Shown here piece after piece: positions 14,001-26,500 of a stretch of DNA of 64,000 nucleotides; positions within the stretch are counted from its first letter, which is position 1, and each line of letters begins with the position of its first letter. The notes beneath the pieces are model-generated. The model saw only the letters and a program-made list of their open reading frames with translations, was not told the DNA's origin and made no database searches. The DNA comes from Scatophagus argus (Eukaryota > Chordata > Actinopteri > Scatophagidae), in assembly GCF_020382885.2 (NCBI RefSeq), contig NC_058501.1, positions 15,204,501 through 15,268,500 on the forward strand. The letters run 5' to 3'. Both the position numbers and the translations under genes were made by a program.

Positions 14001-17000
14001 TGAGATCATTCCAAGAGATCATGGACAGTTGTCTGGGAGAGAGCAAGCTAACGCTGCTGCCAAGCTCCCGTAATGTTTGAGTAGTGTTGGAATCTGACAT
14101 TGCAGACTTGACAAGGTGCATCTTCAGCTTGAGTAGGGAGAGAGTACAAGGACAAGGATTCATGAAATGAGGGAGGATTTGGGTGAAAGCTGGGGTAAGC
14201 ATGAATGAGTGAGCGATACCATTTTGATTCTGGGGTTGTCGCAGTCATCAAGCTCAGAGAGGAGTTTCGTGCCGAGCTCAGAAGTCAAGTCTGGAGCAGG
14301 GTAATAATAACAGGCCAGTATGCCGAGCCTGAGGAGGTTCGAGGGCAACAATTTAGTCTTTATTCCAATCTTAAAATTGAATCAAGTCTTTATAATTTCA
14401 GAATGTACATTAGTTTGTACACAGACTTTAATTATAATTAATGTGGTTTTCTTTCACTTGTAATGAGCATCTGTGACCACGCTCTTTTATCTGTCAAGAT
14501 TTTTCCTTTTTCCTTACGCACTAATGTACACTCGTTCATAAACGAATACACACTTGTCCACATGCTGTGCAAACTCCTCATCTCCACTGAAGCACTCTCG
14601 AAACCTTTGGAGAAACTTGCTGGCCAGGCTGGGGTTCATCTTGGTCGCCATTCTCAAGGCGGATTTGAATTGAGCCGAGCGGAAAAATTCACAGAGCTGG
14701 AAGAGGAAGTGAAGGAATCAAACCAAGAGAACAACAAATTAAAAGCTTACCAGTCACTTCCAGGTTCATCGGTTCTTTAAAGTTCTTTGCACAGCCACCC
14801 CTCACCTTTTCCTGGGGAGAACAATCAACATCGTTTGGTGTTAAATGGCAGAGATAGGGTCCCATCATCTTCATCGTCTCCGAGTTCAGCCATTTCAGTG
14901 AAGATTTACAAGACCGCATCTCCATCTCTATAGAATAAATGTGGTTGGTTTATGTCACACAGAAAAGAGGCTTTGCCACATGCCTGCAGTACTTTACATG
15001 GTCTTGGAATTGCCTGATTTCCTGGATTTAAGTCCCTTCTAATGATCCAAACAACACATTTGCAAACACAAACACACTTAACAATTGTTTTTGTATTTTG
15101 TATAATTCCCCGTGGTACTTTGCTGTTACGGCACATTTCATCCATGTTTGTATAATTTTCACATAAAAAGCTGCTTTTTGATCAGCTACCTCTTGCTCCT
15201 CCTCCCTGTTACTTGTCTCCTTTTTTTTTTTTTGCTTTTGTCTTTCTTCTACTCTTCATCACTCAGCCGCTTCCCTTTATTTAGTCAAGTCTTCCTCCAC
15301 CTGCGTGTTTCCTATGTTTTCTAGCTTCTCTGTTCTTTCTCTTCTCTGAGTGTGTGTGTGTCCTCTTTCTGTAAAAAATCCATCTGTCCATTTTCTATAC
15401 TGCTTATCCATGCAGGGTCACAGAGGAGGCTGAAGCCTCTCCCAGCTGACAACAAGTGAGAGGTGGGGTACATCCTGGACTGGTTGCCAGTCAATCGCAG
15501 GACCGACACACAAAGGCAGACAATCACACACGTACACACCCTCTCATCTAGCCACAATGTGGAGTAGCCAGTTAACCTAATGTGCATGTTTTTGGGACTG
15601 TAGGAGGAAGCCCGAGTACACAGAGAAAACCCATACAAGCACAGGGAGATCTTGCAAACTCTGCACAGAATGACCCAGACCAGGATTCAAACCTGGATCC
15701 TTCTTGCTGTGAGGAAACAGTGCTAACAGATCTGTTAAGCAGAGTATGAATGTAGCTATTTTTCTCATGAATAGTTAATGAGTATGACTTGTGTGACTTG
15801 ATGTGCTTGACTAATTTCTTACTTAAACCTGAGTCAGATGATGGCATCATTGTGCAGTTGAAGTAGTTCTGTGCAATCTGCTGTTTTGCCCATCTTACCA
15901 CCTGGTCCCTTTTGTCTTCAGACAAGGGCTTATACATCTCCTGCAGCATCTTCATCCTGGAACCAAACAACCAGTTTTACAGTATTTAAAAACATTGCAG
16001 ACAGGCAGCGGAAGAAGTCATTGCTTGAAGCACACCCACATGTTTTTCACTCTTTCGTGAGCTAATTTCATCGGAAGTCCCATTCTTGTTAAAGGCATAT
16101 CCCGCAGCACAGGTTTGGCGGCCCACAGCAGTGTGTCGTAGTCGTCCGAGTCCATGTTGTTGTCACTCTGTGTGGTCAAAGTCGACCAGAACATAGAGCC
16201 CACAAATGCACGCATGTAACATACAGATGCCTCCTGGGGAAATTAGAGAGATGGCATAAATCATTAGACTGCCAGACAGTGGCATTAATTAACGGATTAT
16301 GTTTTCTTCTCTTAAGACTTGGCATTAGTGGGGATTACTGACAGAGGAGTTCCTCATCTGCTTGATCATGGATGGCAGATAGCTGCAGTTCATGTTTGCC
16401 TAAAAAGAGAGTAGTCAGAGAGGTGCATTTAAAGCAAATAGGAAAAATGACCCATTAAGATAAGTTTTAATGCTTTAAAATGATCAATGACAAATAGTTA
16501 TTTTTATTGTCTTTATGTCTGACTGTGTGTGTGTATTCCCACCATTTCATTATCAGAGGGGATTCGGTTCAGTGGGTCCTTGATGTGAGAGACTGAACTC
16601 AGGATGTTCATGAAAGTGGACAGGACAGTGTTGGGCTGGTCAGAGTTCCTGCCCACCATAGGCAAGTCACTGAGAGAGAAATGAGAGTGGAAGTAATTCT
16701 TTGATGAATGGAAATGGTTTTAAACACAAGATTTTGTGTTTTATTTGCTGATTAATTTCATCCTTTAATCATCACCAGCATGGCCACAGTCTGAACACTT
16801 TGTGCATGAGTAACTTGAAGACAGTTGATACCACTCAAACGTTTGCAGCTTAGAGGCAAGAAATTAACCAAACACATATCACACTCATATGCAGAATTAC
16901 CTGTAATTGAAGACCATTTTCAGATGCGGCATCTCAGGCACCGGGTATCCTGGAACAAAACAATCCTCTATGTTTAAATCTTGCAAAGTTGAACCACATC

Positions 17001-17994
17001 AAGCTTGGTCAAAGTAATTCGAATTAGCTCTGTCTACTGATGCAGGAGAGTTCAAAATTCATACAAACACACAAATTTTCTCACCCTTCTCCTGGCACTT
17101 CCTCATCTGATGAAAAAAAACAAAAAAAGCAAAACAAACCCAAAAAAACAGAACATATCATCATCAGATATTTAAAGTCAGGTATTTAATTGCTAGGAAT
17201 ATTTGTATGAGGTTAGTGCTCTCAAAGTATATGTGAAAAACATTTTAATATAGTGCATTTACAGTGTGTAAACAAAAGTCCTGGTGCAGAGAAGCCACGT
17301 GGAAGCGGCTACTATAATAAGCTCTGATGGTCTGTGACATGATGAAAATAAACACATTTGACTACACATTTTTAAAATTTCCATTTCCATTTTACAAATA
17401 AAATCTTCATTTAAAGATAAGCCAACATGATCTTATACAGGATTTTACATTTTTAATATCTTTTAGATAGTACAGACAAACCAGCAGTCAGTGGTTTGCT
17501 TACTCTATTTTTCATACAATTTAGTTAATAAAAAATTGCCATAAAATTTCCACTATTGAATAAAGTTTGATTCCCATGAGTGATTGCACCCATGTACTCA
17601 TCACTGTAGTCCCGCAAAACATTAGAATGACATGAAGTAAATCTTTTCATTACTTCAATGTGTCATTATTATTGTTAATGAAAAATTGACTGAAATCAAA
17701 GTGAAAACTCAAGAAAGTAAACTGTGTCAGTCATTGAGAAAATTACATACCAGTCTCTTGGCCATATTTTTGAAGACAGGCCTGTTTTCAGGCATCTCAT
17801 TAAGGTCCATGGCTGATCAGGCAGGAACAAATAAAATATGAAAAGACACACGTTAATGTACGCAAAAGTAGCAGGAGGCGATGCATTTTGAAATCTGTAA
17901 GAGGAAAGTGAAGCATATGGTGGCATTTCTGCTTACCCAAGGCTGCACAGGCCACAGTGAGCAGAAGGAAAAGGGTTTCTCTTTTGGGAACCAT
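8004..17994 (-). CDS. otoa: Otoancorin (GPI-anchored inner-ear protein)
   Basis: Otoancorin attaches inner-ear extracellular gels to non-sensory cells (human deafness DFNB22) and belongs to the mesothelin/stereocilin superhelical family. Twenty-seven exons read on the minus strand: 17937-17994, 17751-17812, 17085-17106, 16901-16949, 16543-16669, 16343-16399, 16040-16233, 15823-15956, 14806-14927, 14554-14696, 14220-14328, 13918-14127, 13664-13834, 13391-13531, 13133-13182, 12635-12752, 12384-12502, 12161-12296, 11751-11944, 11577-11667, 11095-11415, 10407-10556, 10182-10324, 9673-9809, 9404-9501, 8544-8700, 8004-8086. They join without frame breaks to 1131 aa; human OTOA is about 1150. Residues 1-20 form a signal peptide (TLFLLLTVACAALG). 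Landmarks shared with the human protein include LGILACYYY (human LGLLVCFYD), SDLGNIIAGL (human QELGTIAAGL) and EALGPDNAAMVT (human ASLGPENAAAVT). The C-terminus ends in a hydrophobic run, PLLFLFTGFLLL, typical of a GPI signal. The donors after the exons at 15823 and 10182 are the least certain. Confidence 0.9.
8735..9345 (-). repeat. Dispersed teleost repeat, reverse copy
   Basis: Intron of otoa between the last two large C-terminal exons. Read on the minus strand it carries motifs such as TTACTTAAGTGAAGGATCTG and GGGAAATATTGTAC. These recur in the forward copy at 31325-31985 and resemble an abundant fish repeat rich in TACTTGTA/TACTTAAG motifs. It is degenerate and non-coding, and the ends are approximate. 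Confidence 0.6.
12567..12620. repeat. Microsatellite (TG)n(TA)n(CA)n
   Basis: Compound dinucleotide tract immediately downstream of the otoa exon at 12635-12752, about 15 bp from its donor site. Confidence 0.9.
15372..15730 (+). repeat. Dispersed teleost repeat (probable retroelement 3' part)
   Basis: Intronic block in otoa with the wording of a very common fish repeat: a CCATTTTCTATACTGCTTAT start, a CCCAGCTGACA segment, GCATGTTTTTGGGACTGTAG, and a GCAAACTCTGCACAGAATG segment near the end. I recognise the family from recall as a widespread non-LTR-derived repeat but do not assign a name. No complete reading frame remains. Confidence 0.7.
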
Positions 17995-19052
17995 GGTGGA
18001 AACACCTGCCCACCTGTCTGATGAACACGGTGACATAATATCAGCTCATATTACAAGCTATTCTGATGCAGCGCTTTTTTTAAAAGATATTTTTTTTGTT
18101 CTTTCCATGACAGATGATCTATTGTTTTTTGTAGGGTGTGAGGATTTTGTCATTAGGTCTCCAGTTGTTATGGAACTTTGGTCTCCATTCGTGCCACCTC
18201 CAGGTTTCTGAAACACGTGTTCCTCTGAGGATCTGTGATCACACTTCCCTAGTTACCATCTTGGTTACTTATCCTATGGGAGGCTCCATGGACTTAGGAG
18301 GATAACACACTGTGAAAAACAGGTTTGGTAATGTACTGGATGTACCGCGGAACGTTTTATCAGCTTCTCCTTTCTTCCTCGTCAGCTCTGCAGAAACAAC
18401 ATTGGACTCCTGACTGTTTTTCACATATCCGATTCTCCTCTCAAACATTTGCATGGTGGTATTTTGCCTTCATTCAATTTGTTTATTTTCATTACTGATT
18501 TGACTTATTTAAATAAGCCAAATGATCTCATATCTCATATGGTAGAGTGAAAATAACATTAATATAATAATTATCATTTCTTTAATAACACTTTGTCCCA
18601 ATAATTTTACAGTCCCTTGTAAGGTCAAACAATAATTTAATGCCTAATTATTTATTTATTGGTTATATATTGCTTTAAGACTTACTATACTCTTATTAAA
18701 AAAAAGGACATAATTTGAAAACACTAATCATGAAAACATAACGTATACAAACATATACACCTGTATATTTTCAACATTATTACTTCAACATCATACCCGA
18801 AACTCATCACAAATAAAACAAATAACTTTTTGATTTTTGTACAAAGTAGTCATTACTTACAGAATCTGTGTCTGCTCGCTGACGGTCCACAAACGATGCA
18901 ATTTTAAATAACAGGATGCAGACAAAATGAGCCTGCGTTTGTTCTGCCTTTGGCTTCTCACTGTGACTTGAACTGGCTGGGAGGTTACCTGTCCTCAGGT
19001 GAGTCAGAGCAGGTGTGTCCTATTAAACCGACGCTATGTTTGTGTGTGTGTA

Positions 19053-19083
<31 letters not shown>

Positions 19084-20206
19084 TACACATAGGGCAGGGC
19101 TGGGGGGGTGAATCTCAAAAATTGTCCTTTTTATTTGATGCATTCTGTCAATAAATACAATTAGACAAAGATGAGATAATCCAATAAAAGTTTTCATTAG
19201 TATTCTAATGTCTTCATAAACCAGCGGCAGACAGCAGCGATTTGATTTGCCGATACGCAACGCTGACTTCACAACAAAACAGAAATGAGTCTTGATTGGA
19301 TGAGCCGATACTCATTAACGTTTGAAATAAACAGATTTATTACTCAGATCATGCATCAGCTCAAATGGCAGCTGGAAAAGAAGGGTGGACTAATAAACCA
19401 CGTACCACAACCCAATACAGAGCTTAACTGTACAAATGAAATTACGTATAAAACAAACAAACCAACAGACAAAAGAGGATAACCACCCTGGTTAAAAGCT
19501 CCATTCATGCTCTCCATGGAGAAAGACCTCAAACATAAAACAGCAGCTCTTCAGTACTGAGCGCCACAATGAAGTCTGTCCATCACAGACTGTAAGGAGC
19601 TCAGTGGGAAAACCTTTCATTAAAAGTCAGCAAACTTTCTCAGATTTCAGATTCTCAGGCTTCTCATTTCCACATTTCCCACCGTCACAAATATGAATAT
19701 GTATATTAAAAAAGCACAAAGGGAGATAACAACATACCACCAAGGACACAATCTGAGTGGACCATGAATAAATGTGCATATTAAGTAAAGAAAAAGAAAA
19801 TCTGTTAAAGTAAATATTACACATAGTTGAAGGATTATACAGAGTCCATATGCAGACTACAGTATAGAAAAGGTACAAGCAATAAACACCAACTCCAGCA
19901 TTCAGTATAATCACTTTAAAATCACGCTGGTGATGTGACAAACAACTCGATGTGCTGTATGCAGAATACCCACAGGACATCCTCTTCTCATTAACCTTTA
20001 ATCACACTCATTAAGAACGATCATTAGCATCTTCCTATTAGCTGGCTTCCTGCATATGCACAATAGCAATCTGACAATAACGCTATCAAAGAATACTTTG
20101 CTGACAGACACAGACATCAGTGTCTTCATTGTCAGAGTCCACCCATGTATTGTTCTGTACAAAAAAAAAGACATAAAGGAGAAGCACAGGGACTGTTGGG
20201 TGTGTT
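17995..20206. other. otoa upstream region and riiad1 3' flank
   Basis: No exon is supported here. The otoa promoter should lie just above 17994; no clear TATA box was seen. A (TG)n(GA)n microsatellite lies at about 19039-19086. For riiad1 (minus strand, stop at 20207) two candidate poly(A) signals are visible on the minus strand: ATTAAA at 19997-20002 and AATAAA at 19336-19341. Its 3'UTR is therefore either about 0.2 or 0.9 kb. Confidence 0.4.
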
Positions 20207-21504
20207 TCACTTCATGTCACGATTTCCTTCCATTTTGGAGTCAATAATCACATGAAGGTTTGTGTTGCTGAAGTGATCTGAAAAAGATTATGCTTATGCT
20301 AATATCAAACAAGATCATCACTCCACTGGGGTCCACTTAAAGGATAAGGCTTTGTCATTCAACAACAAAAAAACAACTCACCTGCAGCAAACTCACGGAT
20401 GTCAGCAGGCCTTTTAAGAAGCACATCTCTGTGAGAGGAGGAGAGGAAATGAGAATAGATTGTGAGTGCATAGCTTGCGTGCTATTAGATTTTAACAAAT
20501 TAAGCACCGTACTCTTATAAAAGTGTTTTAAGGATGGTCCATCCAGCATATAAAGAAGTCAGATGTTTATGTAATGTGTTGTAGGAAAATAGGATTTTGA
20601 AAGTATGGCAATTACTCTTAAAACAATTAATGTCTTTGATCACAAAAACAGACCTTTTTCAGACTTAACAAAATTAACCAATAAAAGTGAGACAGACTTA
20701 TGATCACAGGCCAGACTGAGCTAAATCTAATTCACAGGCCAGCAGTGTTAAGTTACATCTACAGTCTACTCAATAGTTTGCCTGAACATACTTGCCTGTC
20801 ACACTCAAGTTTCTTAGCAGTAGCAGGGTTTGCTTAAACCTTTGGTTGATTAGGCCTTATTTTATAAAATTTAAAACATATGGTGCAGTTGTTTCGACCT
20901 TGTATTTGAGATGTTGATATTGCTATTTCACTTTGATATCAATTTGAAAAGGCAGTAGTCTAAATACAGTACGACTTGCTGCTATTATATTGTTTGTTTG
21001 CTGTCTTTTTAAATAATCATACCTCCTATTAGGCCTAAATAAAGCTAGCAGTAGAAAAGATGACACTACAGGATGTTTATTTACAATGGTCCATTCACTA
21101 AGGGCGATCTTGTGTGTGCTCAGTGGGATTTGTTTAAGTTTATAACATAGCTAGCAGACACCGTGAGAAATGTGAAGTGACAGTTAACCTTTTACTTTTA
21201 ACAAGAGAAGACGAGCTAGGTTAACTAACCTGAGAAAGTCGCCGATCAGTACCTCCACTTCTGGATGAGACCTCAGATATTTCTCGTTTTCGATTCTCGT
21301 CTTGATCTGAGAATCAAACATTTCTGTTCTAAATTTCAAGCACGCTGGTGTACAGTAAACAAATGAAGCTACACTTTGTGCCTAGCTAACGTAGCCTTTT
21401 AGCATCAGTGACGTTAATACCTTGAACTGTCGCAGTTTCTCTTGCTGCTCAGCGCTTAACAGACCGACGTCCAGTTTCGCCAAACCGCCTTTGCCAGCCA
21501 TCAT
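20207..21504 (-). CDS. riiad1: RIIa domain-containing protein 1
   Basis: Small protein with a dimerisation/docking fold like the RIIa domain of PKA regulatory subunits, a fold often used by axonemal and sperm-tail proteins. Four exons: 21421-21504, 21230-21306, 20382-20428 and 20207-20277. They join exactly to 92 residues plus stop, the same length as human RIIAD1. The core reads LSAEQQEKLRQFK, IKTRIENEKYLRSHPEVEVL and IGDFLRDVLLKRPADIREFA, followed by ADHFSN, which follows the human order (LSAAQLEQLRKFK, IQTRIANEKYLRTH, KRPDNILEFAADYF). The gene starts with a double ATG at 21504 and 21501; the first was used. An RFX X-box lies about 140 bp upstream. The precise molecular partner is unknown; the ciliary role is inferred. 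Confidence 0.93.
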
Positions 21505-21645
21505 TTCTCTGCAAAAGTTCGTCAAACTATTCTTCTAAATATAACGCTACCGTAGACTGTTTTGAAGTCAGCAAACACTGAAGCTATATTACGAAGAGAC
21601 ACGGTCACCTGTTACTGACAGAGCTTCGACAGTATGGCAACAACT

Positions 21646-21659
21646 GTTGCTATGGGAAC
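21646..21659 (-). promoter_or_regulatory. RFX X-box motif upstream of riiad1
   Basis: The sequence GTTGCTATGGGAAC fits the RFX X-box pattern (GTNRCC/GTHNYY half, AT centre, RRNAAC half) at every constrained position. It lies 142 bp above the riiad1 ATG. RFX factors switch on ciliary genes through such sites, usually within a few hundred bases of the start. The motif is nearly palindromic, so orientation is arbitrary. Confidence 0.65.
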
Positions 21660-22955
21660 GACCTCCGGCAACTAACGACTGCGCCCGCGAGGCGGCAGCA
21701 TTGGGCAGGATTAAAAGTTGCTGTTTTGTTGTTGTTGTTTGTTAATGAAATGAACCCATTTTAAAGCGTGAACGTCAAACTCAGTCCGTCAAACGGACTT
21801 CTATCATATGACGGGATATGCAGTTTGATTAGCCATCAATCAATTCAACACACATGGCATTCCACACAAATCCTGCTTGGCAAGTTTTTTTGGGGTTGTT
21901 TTCCTGATTAGATTTAACTATGCTGTCACTCAAAACTATTTAACAGTGGTAAATTAATTTTAACAAATTAATCTCATAAATCTCCAACTCACAAGCACAA
22001 ACTTGACATAATGAAGGTCTTAAAACTATATTTTTGCACGGACGTCCTCTTCAAGGCAAAGCTTTAAAGAGTAACTAAGTAACAAAACCCCTAAATCCAT
22101 TTTTTTTCTGCTGAAAATCAATTTAAATAGATATTTAGTAGTGTTAGTGATCGAATCAGGCCCAAATCTTGACATTTCAATTTCACATTTTGTGTTATCA
22201 ATATGCATAACAACTGCCCTCCACAGGTTGAAACCCAGCCATTGCAACTGAATTTTACGAGTGGCTGATCTGGAGGCAGATGACGACAAGAACCCCATAA
22301 GATCAAGTAATACAGCAGGATCAAGGATTAATTCTTACTAAAGAAATAGCCCACACTTGGAGTTCTGGAGCTGAAGGTTCATAATGCAGACTTCTATCCC
22401 AGAAATGCTCACAGGATCTTTTTGTGATTTCTTCGTCTTTCTTAGTAGCAACACACAACCTTAAAACAGGATGATCAACCCGGCTTAACCAATCTATTAG
22501 GCAGAAAAACAGATGAATAACCAGTTACTCTGACAGCAACCTTTGCCAGTTCTTCAAGCCTTATAAAGAACATGTGGAAAGTGAGTCATGTATTTGATAA
22601 ACATTAACATACTTGTATATTACATACAAACAGAACATGAGGTGGTACGGTAGATGCAGGCCTATATCTAGTACAGTTTATCAGCACTCTTTAAATTGAC
22701 AAAGACATAAGAGACAGTAGCTAAAACGCTGCTCTTAAGACAATTAAGACAACGAACAAGTCTTTTAGAGGTATTTTAGGGATCAGATAGAGTTACACAG
22801 ATAGAAAGGGAGATTGACAAGCTGTTTCCCAGTTTCCTTCCAACAGAAGCTAATTGGAGAGCCATAAAAATTTTAAGTCCATTATCCTTTTGGCTGGCTC
22901 CGAAATGGAAAACAATAACCCAGCAACACAAAGCAGTTAAAATGTTCTAATTGGT
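21660..22955. other. Intergenic region between riiad1 and il6r
   Basis: No exon or strong repeat is supported. The sequence is AT-rich with only short chance reading frames. It runs from the riiad1 promoter to just beyond the il6r polyadenylation signal. Confidence 0.5.
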
Positions 22956-22961
22956 TTTATT
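22956..22961 (-). terminator. Polyadenylation signal AATAAA (il6r)
   Basis: On the minus strand AATAAA follows the il6r stop (22991-22993) by about 30 nt. If used it gives an unusually short 3'UTR; longer forms ending further left cannot be excluded. Confidence 0.4.
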
Positions 22962-22990
22962 CCCCCTTTCTCCTTCTTTCTTCTTTGTCA

Positions 22991-23523
22991 TTACTGCTGG
23001 AGGAAGAAATAACTTGTGTTGTTGAAGTGCATGGCTTCTATCCTGTCATTTGGATACTGTTCTTCTTCTTTGTCTTCTTCCTCTTCCACTTCACTCGGTG
23101 GGGGCTCTTTGTAGTTCGGAGGGCCAAAAGACACCAGAGCCTGTCCTTGTGGTGCTGCTGGGACGGAGGGTGGAGGCTGAGGCGAATCCCAACACAGGGT
23201 GATACCATGCACACTCTGAAGTTTAAACATAAATCTGTCCTTGTGTCTGAAATGACAAAAAAGGAGAGGGTGACTGAAATAATTTTGTTGTACAGGAAGA
23301 AATACAGACAAATTAAGAGCATGTCTCACTACCTGAATATGTAGGCGGCAAAAATGACTGACAAAAGAGCAAAGGAGCCAGTGATCCACAGGATGTGTGT
23401 TGACACAACCACAGATGTTGTAGAAACCTCAGTAAATGCTGGAGAAACTGCAGTAAAGAGAGAAGAGAAATCCTTATGGAGCCGAATAACATCCACACAG
23501 ATATATGTTTGGCTGTGACTGAA

Positions 23524-23574
<51 letters not shown>

Positions 23575-26500
23575 CAGAGAGAGAGAGAGAGAGAGAGAGA
23601 GATTGGTGCACTGAGGCATGATTCCTGTGGCTTGTTTCGTTGTTAAGCCTCACTTATTACGATGACATGGTTTCCTGTTAAAGCTCCTTTGGGGCAGAGG
23701 GGATTTTTCAGCACTAACAACATTTAAGAGTTCCCTCTATTTCTGTTATTATCCTTCCCCATCTCTCACATACGTTTACCTCATAAACCAAAACATTTTA
23801 CTGTCTGCTAGTTATCTTACCATCAGTCTCATTGTCATCGGTACCAGAGCTCTCTGTGTCCGTATAGTCTGGACTCTGCAAGTTAGAGAAGAGACAATGT
23901 GAGACACCGGAGGAAGGACACCAGCCATCACTGTATGCTGCACAAATGTCAGAGGGAAATGAGAAATGATTTTCTCTCATAAATATCTGACATACTGAGA
24001 TTCTTACCAGTGTGGTAGCTGATGTTGTAGCTGAGGAGAGAGACAGATGACTAATTATTTGAGGTAAAGACATAATGCCTGACAAGTGTTTCCTATCTGG
24101 AGGTTGGAAATTCCAGGAGGGGTTGGAAGACAAACAAAGGGAGTTGTGTGGTGATCAGCAGGAGAGGAACCAGAACACCCATTCCTGCTGTACAAAATCA
24201 TGTTTATTTTCATCTACTCTTAACCTTTTTGAGTGACTTGTACACCCATTGACGAGGGGGTATGAGTAGACACTGCTTTGTTTTTATGGCATGTCAAATG
24301 TTTTGATCCCAACTGAGTCCAAGCTCTTTTTCCGGGAAGTTTTGATTTGTTTGTAAAAGAACTTATACAAAAGAGAACGACCATACATCAGACTATAAAT
24401 AGTATGCCTATTCAACAAATGTGTTCAATGCAGAAAAAAGCGTGGGGGGAATCTCTTTTAATATACTTTGTTCTTCCAGAGGAGCTATTCTCTATATTCT
24501 GAGAAGCAGACTATTTGGATGATTTTTTTGGATTACCATTAGTGCTTCATTAATGTGTATGTTTCACTTTCCTGCTGTAGATGTTTCGAGTTGAGCTCGA
24601 ATACTTTTTATGTTGTTGGGTAGTTTAAGCTACAGCAATGCATTAGATCCTATAAGAACATCATGTGTTTGTAGCCTCATTATTTGCTGACAACCACATA
24701 TCTTGGAAAAAAAAAACAAAAAAAACTTTTCAGTCCTGTTTTCAGTTTTGTGACGACACATTTTCCAGCTAAACCAAGAAGGGTTTTTAAATTAGGTCTG
24801 TTTAGCTGAAGACGTAGGATAAATTGTTCAACCCATAAAGGAAACCTTAATCCTTTAGTTTCTAAAAAAATATATCTTAAAGCTTAAATGGAATGGATAA
24901 AGGCCAAAAAGAAGGTTTCACTTTCTTTTGAAAATTTGCAGGAGCATGTGTCACTTTCACTTTGAACAGGATGTATTTAATTTGACAAGAAACATCAAGA
25001 TATGAGGATACATTCAGAAACTTCTTTGCATGCTGCACACAATGGGAAAACACAGGAACAGAAGTCATCTGAAAGAGGTGTAAGTACGTATCAGAGAATG
25101 TTTATATACACAGCGTCCTTGAAAAACTCAATCATACAGGAAGGAAACAGGAGTCCTGCCTCCTCCTGTTGTCATGACTACTTTTGTCCATGTCAGGGGA
25201 GGTGGGTGTCATATTTTACTGGGAAGACAAAGATCAGTGATTTACTGGCTGACTTGATTAACATCCCAGCCAATTCTCTAAAACCATATGGTACATTTTC
25301 TGAATGTTGGCCCCGGAGTGAGAAGAGATGCCTGTTTGAACTTTCTACTGACAGTAAGGCATTTTCCCTTTTTTTTTTTTTTACATGTGTACATGTGCTC
25401 ATGTGTATTTACCTGTCCAACTGCTGGCATAGACAGGTGTGCTCCACTCACTCCAATGACCATCATATTCCTCCTTAGTTCTGAGCTGTATCAGGTACTC
25501 CACACCAGTCATTGCATCAGTGATAAAAGAGGAGCGCTGCCACTTAATCCTCTGTATCTGCACGGTCAAACAGCCAGGTTATCACACATCACAGCCTCCG
25601 TGAACAAAAGCAATGTGTGCACTGAATTGCTTAACTGTGAAAAGTAAATACACAGAAAACAAAAAAAGCCAACAGCTTGTCTCCCAGCACTCACCTGATC
25701 AAACGAGGACTGGACAGGTCTGTATTTGAGCTCATACAGTAATCGATAATAGTAGTCTTGAGACTTCCAGGAGATCGGGAGACTCCAGGTGACTATGAGT
25801 TTCGCCTCCTGTCCCTCCTCCTGTCGGACTGTCACATTAGACGGAGGGTCTGGTTTTACTGAGGAAAGAAAATAATGAGTGTAGCTTTAAAAGTGCTTTA
25901 ATTACCCTTAATGGTCCAGTGTGTAGGATTTAGTGGCATCTAATGGTGTAGCTGCTGATTACAATGAACAACAAGCAAACCTTGTCTAACCCTCCCCTGT
26001 GATGGCCACTAAAAGAGACACGACAGATCCTCCCTAGAGTTTACTCTCTACTATAATGGAAACTCAACATTTTTCAGCTTCAGGTGAATATGCACAAATT
26101 AAAACATGCTGGACCTTTGAATCAGACCAAACGCACACATGACTTTAAAAAACGTGCCTCGACACACCTACTTACAGATGGACAGAGGTGTGAAGTCTAT
26201 CAGGGTGCTGGTGGCGTTGCCCGTGATGCTCGTAGCACACAGGAAAGCCAAGTGAGGGGTTCTCATCTCGTCCTCGTTGTGGTCCAGAGCGCACCAACAG
26301 CGGGATGTCCGAGATGAGTATGAGCACTGCGAGCGGTTGAATTTGTCTGGCAGCCTGAGAGAAGCAAAAGCAAAGAAAGACCAGAGTCACTCACACAGGG
26401 AAGAGTGAGATACAGTGGTATGAAAAAGTCTGGGCACCCCTGATCATTTTCAGGATTTTCCTTTATAAATCATTGGTTGTTCAGATCAGCAATTTCAGTT

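Noticed and set aside
15823-15829. Alternative donor six bases inside the otoa exon 15823-15956
   Set aside because: A GTTTAAG donor at 15827-15828 also keeps phase, but GTAAGA at 15821-15822 is closer to consensus; the difference is two residues.
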